The position numbers and the translations under genes are program-made. 23,067 nt of DNA from an uncultured Oscillospiraceae bacterium (GTDB lineage Bacteria > Bacillota > Clostridia > Oscillospirales > Acutalibacteraceae): positions 1 through 23,067 of the forward strand of contig CAJJPG010000018.1 of assembly GCA_905193585.1 (NCBI GenBank), read 5' to 3'. The notes under the pieces are model-generated. The model searched no databases and was not told where the DNA came from. It saw only the letters and a program-made list of their open reading frames with translations. Positions 1-7,069 of the stretch are shown here, in pieces (within the stretch, counting starts at the first letter, position 1; the number at the start of each line of letters is the position of its first letter).

Positions 1-819
1 ATTTTCTGCTGTGGGGTGCTTGTGAGCATGGTGGGATGCGGTGGCAACACCGCACCGCTGTCTACTGAAAGTCCACCAACAACGGTATCAGAAACGGCAA
101 TAATGAAAACACCGCCTGTGACGGCGGTAGAGCCGACAGAGAAAGAAAAAGAGCCTACCCCGACCGAGAGCAAGGAACAGGCAACCGAGCCGCTCGTGAG
201 CGTCACAAAGCCCATAACGACCACACAACCAAAGGAACAAACCGAGCCTACAGTAACAACAAAACAGACCGAGTCAACGGCGGCGGAAATTACTGAATCC
301 ACGAAAGAAACATCTCCGAAAACTGAAGAACACCAAGAAGAAATATATGTAGGCATACAGTGGCCGGAGGTTAATACTGCGGATATAGAAAAGCTCGTAA
401 TAGAGAAAATAAATGCCCACCGCATAGCACAAGGCGATACGGCAGCTATGATGCTCCCCGGACTGACCGAGGTGGCAGGATTCAGAGCCAATGAGCTTAC
501 AACAAACTTCTCTCATACAGATATCCGTAATGCTTGTAAAGAATTAAAATACGACGAATTTATAGATACGACACTCTACGGTATGACCGCCGAGGATAGT
601 TACTACCAAGGCTATAACCGAGAAGCCATCGGTATGGGCGATTGGTTCGGCATGGCGGAAAGTATGTCCGACCGCATTGCTGACGGATTCCACCACAGCA
701 AAGGACATTGGGCATATGTCGGCAGTTCCCAATATCCATACATAGCCGTAGGTGTAACCAAAGCTAACGGCAAATGGTACGTTTGCATATGTATGAGTGA
801 GGGAAATTACGGCGGTTAA
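1..819 (+). CDS. CAP/SCP-domain lipoprotein, 5' partial
   Basis: The frame is open to the left edge, so the real start and most of the signal peptide lie outside the window. A GTG at position 16 is in frame but would leave almost no signal sequence. The first visible residues are hydrophobic and end at a cysteine in LVSMVGC, a plausible though not ideal lipobox, so membrane anchoring outside the cell is inferred. About 95 residues rich in Thr, Pro, Glu and Lys follow, which looks like a flexible wall-spanning linker. The C-terminal ~155 residues resemble a CAP (SCP/PR-1) domain: INAHR near its start, RANEL, a His-Thr pair (SHTD), and a closing GHWAYVGSSQYPYIAVGV stretch followed by GKWYVCI. 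The role of bacterial CAP proteins is mostly unknown. It neighbours mobile-element genes, so it may be cargo or a surface protein of the element. A strong terminator follows. Confidence 0.75.
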   Translation: MFCCGVLVSMVGCGGNTAPLSTESPPTTVSETAIMKTPPVTAVEPTEKEKEPTPTESKEQATEPLVSVTKPITTTQPKEQTEPTVTTKQTESTAAEITESTKETSPKTEEHQEEIYVGIQWPEVNTADIEKLVIEKINAHRIAQGDTAAMMLPGLTEVAGFRANELTTNFSHTDIRNACKELKYDEFIDTTLYGMTAEDSYYQGYNREAIGMGDWFGMAESMSDRIADGFHHSKGHWAYVGSSQYPYIAVGVTKANGKWYVCICMSEGNYGG

Positions 820-840
820 AATTAAATAAAAACAAGTATA

Positions 841-905
841 AAAATACCCACTGGATGCGGCGGTTCATTGCTGAACTTTGCTACAACATCCGGTGGGTAT
901 TTTTT
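841..905 (+). terminator. Rho-independent terminator after the CAP lipoprotein gene
   Basis: A 17-bp stem (841-857 with 887-903, one G-T pair) encloses a 29-nt loop and begins 21 bases after the stop codon. The 3' arm runs into a T tract. The 5' arm starts with an A tract, so it could also end leftward transcription from the DUF6076 gene. Confidence 0.8.
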
Positions 906-909
906 GTTT

Positions 910-947
910 CGCCTTTGTAGGCGTTTGTTTTATCCGAAACAGCCTAC
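910..947. terminator. Hairpin cluster between convergent genes
   Basis: CGCCT/AGGCG with a 4-nt loop (910-923) is followed by TTTGTTTT. The overlapping arms GTAGGC (917-922) and GCCTAC (942-947) enclose GTTT/GAAAC pairing. The site lies between two genes that converge (ends at 819 and 985), so a second, mutually exclusive terminator hairpin is likely. The remaining bases to 984 show no gene. Confidence 0.4.
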
Positions 948-984
948 GGGTCGATAAAACTATTTCTGTTCGATTGTACGGGGG

Positions 985-1959
985 TTAATCTTTAACCTCA
1001 ATAATCTTTAGTGCCTCTTCCGCTGTTAATTCGCCTTTGAGGTATTTAGTTCGCGCTTCTGCTGCAGGCTCTCGCCACTCTAAATATTTTTCAAAGGATA
1101 TACCTTTCGGAAGTTGGTCAAGCGAATAATATGCGCGTTCGTAGCGTTTATACATTTTATGCTTAGTTCGGTCATAGACTTTCAAAACAGGATCTGCATC
1201 CACGGCATTTTTATGAATAATTGCAGGTGCGATTTCTTTGCAAGTTTTTCCGTCCTTCATAACTCTATCACAGTACAGTGTTGATTTTCTTGTCTTTGGA
1301 ATGAAATACTGTCCGCAACAATGGCATCGGGCAACATTGGGGTCAGAATTCAGATAGTTCATTAAAAGGAACTGGAAATAATTTTTAGTGGAACGGAAAT
1401 GGTATTCCATTTCAAGAGTATTGGTAAAAGTATAGCTTTGTGCAAATGAACCTTGGGCAAGGTTGGCATATTTATCTTCAAAATCCAAGGGAATGCCAAG
1501 AGATAAATCTTCCAAAACTTCTCGCAATTGAATATAAAAGTGTACCGGCTCGGCAATCTGTTCGCAGATTGCCGATTTTGCATTATACACATACATTGCC
1601 GTTCCATCATCCTTGGGTGTGTGATCCAAAAGGTCAAACCGTAGCAATGAACCAAGTGTCGGATATGCCGCTTCGATATCATATACCAATTCGTTGGCTT
1701 CGGTTAAAAGTTCATCAAAGGTATTCAAATAGACAGTACCGTAATTTTCGGGATCGCCATCATCTTCTGTTTTTTCTGCCAAGTCTTCAATTTTAATTAA
1801 AGAATCAACATAAGTATTGTAGTCAAGTTCGGCATACCATATCAGTTCTGCCCCGATAGTGGTTTCATCAAGCACTGTCTCGCCCTTGTTCGTAACAAGG
1901 TTTCTTTTTATTATACCGCCTTTCTGCGGCGTTACATAAAGTCCTGGTGTTCTTTTCAT
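985..1959 (-). CDS. DUF6076 domain-containing protein
   Basis: A 324-residue protein of unknown function. I chose the ATG at 1959 because it is preceded, 8-9 bases upstream, by AAAGGAGG; the frame stays open further upstream but has no better start. The N-terminal two thirds is acidic and probably helical, without membrane segments or a signal peptide. The C-terminal part has a zinc-ribbon-like pattern: CHCCGQYF, then a YCDR motif and GKTCKE, giving four to five cysteines that could bind one metal. This layout matches the DUF6076 family, which I associate with clostridial mobile elements; that association is memory, not a search. It is divergent from the RepA-like ATPase gene and has its own extended -10 promoter. 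The cysteine cluster suggests nucleic-acid or protein binding, but no reaction can be assigned. Confidence 0.7.
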   Translation of the reverse strand: MKRTPGLYVTPQKGGIIKRNLVTNKGETVLDETTIGAELIWYAELDYNTYVDSLIKIEDLAEKTEDDGDPENYGTVYLNTFDELLTEANELVYDIEAAYPTLGSLLRFDLLDHTPKDDGTAMYVYNAKSAICEQIAEPVHFYIQLREVLEDLSLGIPLDFEDKYANLAQGSFAQSYTFTNTLEMEYHFRSTKNYFQFLLMNYLNSDPNVARCHCCGQYFIPKTRKSTLYCDRVMKDGKTCKEIAPAIIHKNAVDADPVLKVYDRTKHKMYKRYERAYYSLDQLPKGISFEKYLEWREPAAEARTKYLKGELTAEEALKIIEVKD

Positions 1960-2047
1960 TTGGCAATCCCTCCTTTGTCTTAAATTAAACTTTTGATTTT
2001 TTTGAAAGTTCACTCGTTCATTTAGAAACCGAGTTTTGTTATTTACA

Positions 2048-2076
2048 ATTATATCACAGGCAGAAGGAAAAAGAAA
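2048..2076 (-). promoter_or_regulatory. Extended -10 promoter for the DUF6076 gene
   Basis: On the minus strand TGATATAAT (2048-2056) is a perfect extended -10 element. The -35 region 17 bases upstream (TTTCTT, 2071-2076) is weak, as is usual for extended -10 promoters. The predicted transcript start is about 80 bases before the chosen start codon. Confidence 0.5.
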
Positions 2077-2102
2077 GACTGACCTGTTCGCAATATGAAT
2101 AC

Positions 2103-2123
2103 TGCCCCCACTTTTTAGGGGCA
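2103..2123. repeat. Inverted repeat between divergent element genes
   Basis: TGCCCC (2103-2108) and GGGGCA (2118-2123) flank a 9-base T-rich centre. It lies between the DUF6076 promoter and the RepA-like gene and could be an operator or a small leader hairpin. There is no further evidence. Confidence 0.3.
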
Positions 2124-2210
2124 ATGAATTTTAGAATTATGAAAGGTGGGATGTATATGATTGTTCCAATCGAACCCTCATCACAAAAAACTATAGAAAG
2201 GAGATTAAAA

Positions 2211-3179
2211 ATGACAAACGAAAAAACTTTATCCCTTGTTCGAATGTCGGACGTGCAGCTTCAGGAAGTCAAATGGCTTTGGAAACCGTATATCCCATTC
2301 GGAAAGCTGACTATCATCCAAGGTGACCCCGGTGAAGGTAAAACAACTTTTGCTTTGCGACTCGCCGCCGCTTGTTCTTCGGGCGAGGCTTTGCCCGGTA
2401 TGGAAATCGCAGAACCCTTCAATGTGATTTATCAAACCGCAGAGGATGGGCTCGGCGACACCATCAAGCCAAGACTCATCGAAGCCGGTGCAGATGAAAG
2501 CAGGGTGCTTAATATCTGCGAGGACACCAATCCTCTTTCTCTGTCGGATGAAAGAATTGAACAAGCAATTAGGCAGACTGATGCCAAACTGATGATACTC
2601 GATCCGATTCAAGGTTATATTGGTGAGCGTATCGACATTAACCGTGCCAACGAAATCCGCACGGTTCTTAAAAAGGTTGCCGTCGTTGCCGAGCGTACAG
2701 GATGCGCCATTATTATGGTCGGTCACCTTAATAAAGCGCAAGGCTCAAGCAGTGCCTACCGAGGACTTGGCTCAATAGACTTCCGAGCCGCTGCAAGAAG
2801 CGTACTGTTGGTAGGTCGACTCCGCAAAGAACCAAATGTTCGTGTTATCGTTCACGATAAATCTTCGCTGGCACCCGAAGGTAAATCCATCGCCTTCAAC
2901 CTCGGTAATGAGGATGGTTTTTATTGGCTTGACGGTTACAGTGAAATATCCGCAGAGGAATTGCTCTGTGGTTTCTCTGCTGAAACCAAAACAGCGGTGG
3001 CGGAAGAACTGATCCGCAGTATACTGGCAGACGGAAAAGAAGTTACGGCAGAGGAAATATTCCAAACCGCCGCTAACAAAAACATTTCACAGCGCACCGT
3101 TAATGAAGCCAAGAAAAACATTAACGGTATCAAAACCCGAAAGATCGGTAAAGGCTGGGCGTGGTCTATACCCGAATAA
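2211..3179 (+). CDS. RepA-like RecA-fold ATPase of a mobile element
   Basis: A 322-residue cytoplasmic ATPase of the RepA/AAA_25 type. Walker A is GDPGEGKT (residues 38-45) and Walker B is LMILDP (about 127-132). A VGHLNK segment (about 170-175) and RGLGSIDFRAAARSVL fit the RecA-like core of hexameric helicases and primase-linked ATPases. The C-terminal ~75 residues (AEELLCGF onward) look like a winged-helix region. The start at 2211 is preferred because AAAGGAG lies 6 bases upstream and family members begin close to this point; the same frame extends back to 2124 with several ATGs, one behind GGTGGG at 2151, so a longer form is possible. In related integrative elements such a protein is thought to support replication or maintenance of the excised circle; that role is inferred. 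mobC and the relaxase follow after a 234-base non-coding gap. Confidence 0.8.
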   Translation: MTNEKTLSLVRMSDVQLQEVKWLWKPYIPFGKLTIIQGDPGEGKTTFALRLAAACSSGEALPGMEIAEPFNVIYQTAEDGLGDTIKPRLIEAGADESRVLNICEDTNPLSLSDERIEQAIRQTDAKLMILDPIQGYIGERIDINRANEIRTVLKKVAVVAERTGCAIIMVGHLNKAQGSSSAYRGLGSIDFRAAARSVLLVGRLRKEPNVRVIVHDKSSLAPEGKSIAFNLGNEDGFYWLDGYSEISAEELLCGFSAETKTAVAEELIRSILADGKEVTAEEIFQTAANKNISQRTVNEAKKNINGIKTRKIGKGWAWSIPE

Positions 3180-3183
3180 AGAT

Positions 3184-3263
3184 TGCAACATTGCAGAGTG
3201 TCCCATCTGCATTGTTAAAAGTAGATGACAATGGGAGTCCTTTGCATTGTTGCATTCTTCTTT
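3184..3263 (+). other. Nested inverted repeats after the RepA-like gene
   Basis: The arms TGCAACATTGCA (3184-3195) and TGCATTGTTGCA (3243-3254) pair at 11 of 12 positions and enclose TCCCAT (3201-3206)/ATGGGA (3231-3236). Alternative inner pairings exist (CATTGT/ACAATG). A T/C-rich run (TTCTTCTTTTTC) follows immediately. It starts 4 bases after the RepA-like stop codon and may be its terminator, or part of a replication or transfer origin. A 75-codon frame here (3161-3388) is not a credible gene. Confidence 0.45.
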
Positions 3264-3330
3264 TTCTGCCGTATGGATTACAGCAGCAACTATCGGTAGG
3301 GCGTTTATTGCGAGTTTCGCCTTTGTGTTA

Positions 3331-3385
3331 CGACCACCTCATCGGCGGCCGCATAAAAGGCGGTCGGGCTAAGCCCATACCCCTA
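3331..3385 (+). other. Candidate origin of transfer (oriT)
   Basis: CGACCACC (3331-3338) and GGCGGTCG (3359-3366) form an 8-base inverted repeat with one mismatch around a 20-base spacer. GGGCTAAGCCC (3366-3376) and a C-rich then A/T-rich run follow. It lies 30-80 bases before mobC, the usual place of oriT in MOBP modules, where a hairpin sits beside the nick site. The exact nick base cannot be read from the sequence. Position is the main argument. Confidence 0.4.
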
Positions 3386-3413
3386 TAAAATTTCAGGAAG
3401 GACGGTTTAGGCG

Positions 3414-3722
3414 ATGACTAAAACCGAATTATTAAAGTTCAGGGTAACCCCTGAAGAAAAAGAAATCATCACCCACAAGGCACTATCCTCATACAGACTT
3501 GTCAGTCAGTATCTGCGTGACTGTGCCTTGGAAAAAGAAATCACCGTAATAAACGGTGCGGATAATGTTGCCGAAGAGCTCAGGCGCATCGGTAATAATA
3601 TAAATCAAATCGCCCGCGCGGTTAATGCAGGTTTCGTTACCGAAGCAAACCTTACGGAAACAAGAGAGGAGTTGAAAGCGATATGGCAATCGTTAAATTC
3701 GTTACTTCGGATTGCCCGATGA
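3414..3722 (+). CDS. mobC: MobC-like relaxosome accessory protein
   Basis: A 102-residue protein with an N-terminal ribbon-helix-helix-like start (LLKFRVTPEEKEII) and the typical MobC signature RIGNNINQIARAVN (residues 58-71). Family members bind the transfer origin, help open the strands and position the relaxase. The length is normal for the family. The gene overlaps the relaxase gene by 40 bases, which implies translational coupling. The upstream Shine-Dalgarno (AGGAAGG at about 3393) is rather far from the ATG. The candidate transfer origin lies just upstream, so MobC may also control the promoter of its own operon. Confidence 0.85.
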   Translation: MTKTELLKFRVTPEEKEIITHKALSSYRLVSQYLRDCALEKEITVINGADNVAEELRRIGNNINQIARAVNAGFVTEANLTETREELKAIWQSLNSLLRIAR

Positions 3723-4663
3723 ATAATATCTTCCCTTATGTTATGAGGAAAGAGGCAACCGAGCAAAGACTCATAAGCGGCATTGAATGTTCACCCGATA
3801 CGGCGTTGGAAGAATTCCGTTATGTAAAACAGAAATACGGTAAAGAGGACGGCAGAACCTATTATCACATCGTGCAGTCCTTCGCTCCCGATGATGACCT
3901 CACACCCGAAACCGCACACGAAATCGGTCTTCGGTTTGCGGATTACTTTCCCGGTTATCAAATCTTGGTGGCGACCCATCATAATACAGGACACATTCAT
4001 AATCACCTTATTATGAATTCGGTAAACTATCAAAACGGTAAAAAGTTTCATCAAACCCGTGATGAACTATTAGAGGTGAAGGCTTACTCCAATAAGCTAT
4101 GTCAGGAATATGGTCTGAGCGTTACCGAAGAAAAGAGCAGTTACGGCAAATGGTCGGAATGGAAAAAGTTACTCCGCCGATTTGCATTATATGCGATAAG
4201 CAATTCTGATACAAAGGAAGAATTTATTGCGTGTATGCGCGAGCACGGATATAACGTCAAGTGGGAAGATAAATACAAATATATTGCCTTCACCACTCCC
4301 GATAACCACGTTTGCCGTGACAAGAGTTTATTCGATGAGCGTTTGCTCAAAGATAACCTCGAAGTATATTTTGCACTTGGAGGGGCTGGCAGTGAACTTT
4401 ATGATGAGTATAACGATTATAAAACTCCTGCGCATACACACGATGCGGGTAGGACAGTTACAACGGGACTCATAAGTTTACTCGGCGATCTGCTTTCAAT
4501 AGCGCCGCCCGAGGACGACTACGAACCAAACCCCACAAAAGAACTAAGTACCGCCGAGAAGCTTAGGCTTGAAAAAATCCTCGGCAGAAAAATTTCACCA
4601 AAGGCTTACGCTTGCTATTCTACTCAAGAAGAGTATGAGCAAGGTATGAGTATGGTCTGGTAA
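3683..4663 (+). CDS. MOBP-family relaxase (MobA/VirD2 type)
   Basis: A 326-residue relaxase that would nick the transfer origin, stay covalently bound to the 5' end and pilot the strand into a recipient. The metal-binding motif is HNTGHIHNH (residues 100-108). A tyrosine at residue 19 in IFPYVMRKEAT is the likely nucleophile, and RTYYHIVQSF (58-67) matches the conserved core strand. The N-terminal half is a complete relaxase domain. The C-terminal ~150 residues are less conserved, and there is no primase or helicase domain. The ATG at 3683 lies inside the end of mobC, with AGAGGAG about 12 bases upstream. The protein is shorter than many MobA relaxases, but its end (GRKISPKAYACYSTQEEYEQ) looks natural rather than truncated. 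With no coupling protein or secretion genes nearby, transfer would depend on a helper element. Confidence 0.85.
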   Translation: MAIVKFVTSDCPMNNIFPYVMRKEATEQRLISGIECSPDTALEEFRYVKQKYGKEDGRTYYHIVQSFAPDDDLTPETAHEIGLRFADYFPGYQILVATHHNTGHIHNHLIMNSVNYQNGKKFHQTRDELLEVKAYSNKLCQEYGLSVTEEKSSYGKWSEWKKLLRRFALYAISNSDTKEEFIACMREHGYNVKWEDKYKYIAFTTPDNHVCRDKSLFDERLLKDNLEVYFALGGAGSELYDEYNDYKTPAHTHDAGRTVTTGLISLLGDLLSIAPPEDDYEPNPTKELSTAEKLRLEKILGRKISPKAYACYSTQEEYEQGMSMVW

Positions 4664-4675
4664 TGCAAAGGAGGA

Positions 4676-4884
4676 ATGACCCGACAACAGTTGAATAAAA
4701 GCTGTGTTGCCTTATGGCAGCAAACAAATTCAATATTCCAAAACAAGAATTAGAAATCCTCGCACGGCACTTTCTTCCGCAAATTCAAGCCTTCTTTGAG
4801 AGCGAAGAAGGGCAAAAGGAATATGAGGAGTGGAAGGCCGAGCTAGCCGCGTTAAAGGCACAGACCACCGATAAAACGGCTTAA
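4676..4884 (+). pseudogene. Small mobile-element accessory gene, probably frameshifted
   Basis: Two overlapping short frames look like halves of one protein. The first begins at ATG 4676, close behind GGAGG (only one base of spacing), reads MTRQQLNKSCVALWQQTNS and stops at 4753. The second, in another frame, is open from ATG 4714 to the stop at 4882-4884 and reads MAANKFNIPKQELEILARHF and on, 56 residues, with an acidic helical C-terminus (ESEEGQKEYEEWKAELAALK). The natural join would be within CAGCAAACAAATTCAA (4717-4732), where a one-base change would restore a single reading frame of about 70 codons. The second frame has no ribosome binding site of its own. I recall small proteins of this kind after relaxase genes in clostridial elements, which supports a single ancestral gene. 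Either a real frameshift or a sequencing error would explain it. The function is unknown. Confidence 0.5.
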
Positions 4885-4891
4885 AACGCGC

Positions 4892-4932
4892 ACAAGGGCA
4901 GAGAGCGAAAACTCTCTGCTCTTGTATTTTTT
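4892..4932 (+). terminator. Terminator, left copy of a duplicated hairpin
   Basis: A 14-bp stem (4892-4905 with 4912-4925, one G-T pair) with loop CGAAAA is followed by ATTTTTTATG. It ends the mobilisation operon. Its core GGCAGAGAGCGAAAACTCT recurs at 6774-6792 on the far side of the DUF4365-like gene. Confidence 0.85.
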
Positions 4933-4980
4933 ATGAAAATATGGTAATATAATATCGAAATTAATCAGGAGGGTTTCCGT

Positions 4981-6765
4981 ATGAATGTTGAAATGATGGG
5001 AGTAGAATTTGTAAGATTAGCCATTTCAAAAACAGATTATCTCGTCCAAAATATTAACGATAATGACCGTGAGCCTTCCTGGGATGGTAATGTTGAGGTT
5101 TACCGTAAAGCAGGAGATGTTCATTCCAAAGAAGATTTAACTTTAAAGGTTCCTGTTCAGGTAAAAGGACATAAAGAAAATAATTTGAAGAAAAAATCAA
5201 TTACATACTCCGTAGACCTTTCGGATCTAAGAAATTACCTAAACGTTGGTGGTACCACCTTTTTGGTTGTGTATGTAAATGAAGATGGTGAAAAGAGTCA
5301 AATCTATTATAATAATCTTCTTCCATTCGAACTGAAACGTATGATAAATAATTATGGTCACCAAAAAACAAAACGAATCACCTTAAAAGCGTTGCCTAAG
5401 AACAAAAACGATATTGCCGATGTTTTTCTTTTTGCAGCAACGCATATTAAGAAGCAGTTGCCCGCCATTTCTTGTGATCCTGTCTCAATGGATGAATTGA
5501 TCAAGACAGGACAGGTGACCAGTTTTTCTTTTGGTTATACCAGAGTTCCTGGTGAGAAAGAAAATCCTTTTGATTACTTGTTTGATCATGAAACTTATAT
5601 ATATGCAAAATTGCCTTGGGGCTTAGAGTTGCCAGTAGAGCATTTGTCTCAAATAACAGCTACAGGAACGACATGTGACTGTCCTATTAGCGTGAATGGT
5701 GTTCAGTTTTATTCTGAATATCAAATTGAACAGAAAAAAGATTCTTTTACCGTTAAATTGGGTAAAGGCATTAAGTCTATTACCAAACGAAATGGCGATA
5801 CGAATCATTTAACTTTTACTCCAACGGGAACTCTGTCTGAACGAATAACAGATGCCGATTTTATCATTCAAGCGATTGAAGCGGAATGTTTTATGGTTGG
5901 AGATGTATTGTGCCCGTTAAATATCAATGATAAAAAAGAACTTGAAAAATTTAAACTTGACGAACGAAAAAGGCAGCTACAATGGCTAAAGGTCGTAAAA
6001 AGTTTGCTTGATACTCTCGGGGTTACATGTGAGCTTGATATGGATTCTGTAACTGATGAGGATACAGAAAAACTAATTAAATTGGCTCAGTCCGTTTTGC
6101 AAGGCAAATTCGTCGAATGGGATTTAAGAGATAATCACTTTCCTGAAATCAATATAGCTAATATTATCGTTAAACTTTGTGTATTAGAACATGAGGAAAA
6201 TAAATCCCTTTGTAGACTTTTTCCTTATACTGATGCACCAATAGGATATCACTTGAAATATGCATCAGGTGAGGCAGCCGACACTTCTTATCATATTCTG
6301 CTCAAGAAAGATTCTATGCTAAGATGTTGTAATATTAATTTCTCTCAGTTAGTAGAGAAAATAAAAGCATATCCCATAACAGAAGAACTTTCAGGCTCTT
6401 TGGTTTGGCTATTGCTTGAAATGCTCTGCGCCTATGATGAAAGCGGAGACAAGCGTGACGATATTCTTGATGCTGCTATTGAATTTGCAACATGGCTAAA
6501 GAACACTGACAAGTTTACCCCACAGGATTTACTTGATTTGAATTATTGTCAAACCGTAGCTCGCTCGAAAAACCTTAGCGATAATGATATCAAAACCCTT
6601 CATTCCATTATTGAAGCCAACCCCATAAGAAAAGATGTTTATGTTGGTACATATCTTTTATTAGGAGATTATGTGTCAGCCAAAAAACATTATGAAGATA
6701 TGGAAGATGGAGAAAGAAAAGTTTTCGATGATTATCCAATAAGCAGATTTTGGCCAAAGTCATAA
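4981..6765 (+). CDS. DUF4365-like protein, putative PD-(D/E)XK nuclease with large C-terminal region
   Basis: A 594-residue cytoplasmic protein. Residues 30-62 contain WDGNVEVY (Asp35, Glu39) and VPVQVKG (Gln60, Lys62), the spacing expected of the DUF4365 type of PD-(D/E)XK fold, with a QxK variant of the last motif. Strands such as TTFLVVYVN and the segment YYNNLLPFELKRM complete the domain by about residue 125. The rest has no motif I recognise; the stretch from about residue 330 is helical and may be a helical-repeat or partner-binding region. It has an AGGAGGG ribosome binding site 7 bases before the ATG and a TATAAT at 4948-4953 without a clear -35. By eye it is richer in A and T than its neighbours, suggesting separate acquisition. 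It stands alone between two copies of one terminator, as expected for exchangeable cargo. A defence role is a hypothesis only. Confidence 0.65.
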   Translation: MNVEMMGVEFVRLAISKTDYLVQNINDNDREPSWDGNVEVYRKAGDVHSKEDLTLKVPVQVKGHKENNLKKKSITYSVDLSDLRNYLNVGGTTFLVVYVNEDGEKSQIYYNNLLPFELKRMINNYGHQKTKRITLKALPKNKNDIADVFLFAATHIKKQLPAISCDPVSMDELIKTGQVTSFSFGYTRVPGEKENPFDYLFDHETYIYAKLPWGLELPVEHLSQITATGTTCDCPISVNGVQFYSEYQIEQKKDSFTVKLGKGIKSITKRNGDTNHLTFTPTGTLSERITDADFIIQAIEAECFMVGDVLCPLNINDKKELEKFKLDERKRQLQWLKVVKSLLDTLGVTCELDMDSVTDEDTEKLIKLAQSVLQGKFVEWDLRDNHFPEINIANIIVKLCVLEHEENKSLCRLFPYTDAPIGYHLKYASGEAADTSYHILLKKDSMLRCCNINFSQLVEKIKAYPITEELSGSLVWLLLEMLCAYDESGDKRDDILDAAIEFATWLKNTDKFTPQDLLDLNYCQTVARSKNLSDNDIKTLHSIIEANPIRKDVYVGTYLLLGDYVSAKKHYEDMEDGERKVFDDYPISRFWPKS

Positions 6766-6771
6766 CAAAAC

Positions 6772-6807
6772 AAGGCAGAGAGCGAAAACTCTTTGCCTTA
6801 CTTTTTT
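6772..6807 (+). terminator. Terminator, right copy of a duplicated hairpin
   Basis: An 11-bp stem (6772-6782 with 6789-6799, one G-T pair) with the same CGAAAA loop as the copy at 4892 is followed by ACTTTTTTATG. It begins 7 bases after the stop codon of the DUF4365-like gene. Confidence 0.85.
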
Positions 6808-6815
6808 ATGTTTGT

Positions 6816-6874
6816 GATATAAAAACAATAAATCCGAACACATCACCTATCACGGTAATGAAGTTCGGATTTAT
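6816..6874 (-). terminator. Terminator of the tRNA operon
   Basis: The arms GTTCGGATTTAT (6863-6874) and ATAAATCCGAAC (6828-6839) pair perfectly over 12 bp. Inside, 6841-6847 pairs with 6854-6860 around the loop 6848-6853. On the minus strand the hairpin is followed by TGTTTTTAT, so it fits the end of the leftward tRNA transcript. Confidence 0.8.
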
Positions 6875-6880
6875 CGCATT

Positions 6881-6956
6881 TGGCAGGGGCAGAAGGGATC
6901 GAACCCTCGGCACTCGGTTTTGGAGACCGATGCTCTACCAGCTGAGCTATACCCCT
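6881..6956 (-). tRNA. tRNA-Trp (anticodon CCA)
   Basis: A 76-nt cloverleaf including an encoded 3' CCA. The acceptor AGGGGTA pairs with TGCCCCT, the discriminator is G, the anticodon stem TCGGT/ACCGA encloses the loop CTCCAAA (anticodon CCA), and the T arm contains GGTTCGATC. It is the second gene of a leftward tRNA pair. Confidence 0.97.
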
Positions 6957-6977
6957 AAAATAAAAAAATGCTTGTTA

Positions 6978-7054
6978 TGGTGGACCATCACGGACTCGAA
7001 CCGCGGACCGACCGGTTATGAGCCGGTTGCTCTAACCAACTGAGCTAATGGTCC
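6978..7054 (-). tRNA. tRNA with CAT anticodon (Met, or Ile2 if lysidine-modified)
   Basis: A 77-nt cloverleaf with encoded CCA. The acceptor GGACCAT pairs with ATGGTCC, the discriminator is A, and the anticodon stem ACCGG/CCGGT encloses the loop CTCATAA (anticodon CAT). It is not an initiator tRNA, since its first acceptor pair is a normal G-C. Elongator Met and Ile2 both carry this loop, and I cannot separate them by eye; the GGACC-type acceptor also occurs in Firmicute Ile2 genes. It is the first gene after the promoter, 21 bases before tRNA-Trp. Confidence 0.92.
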
Positions 7055-7069
7055 GAACAAGCAAGATAT

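Noticed and set aside
1440..1796. 118-codon plus-strand frame inside the DUF6076 gene
   Set aside because: No ribosome binding site or family features; the minus-strand gene has a strong start and cysteine motif.
3161..3388. 75-codon open frame after the RepA-like gene
   Set aside because: It overlaps the end of the ATPase gene, covers several inverted repeats, has no ribosome binding site and its composition is not protein-like.
6750..7043. 97-codon open frame after the DUF4365-like gene
   Set aside because: It runs through two terminators and across both tRNA genes on the opposite strand, so it is chance.
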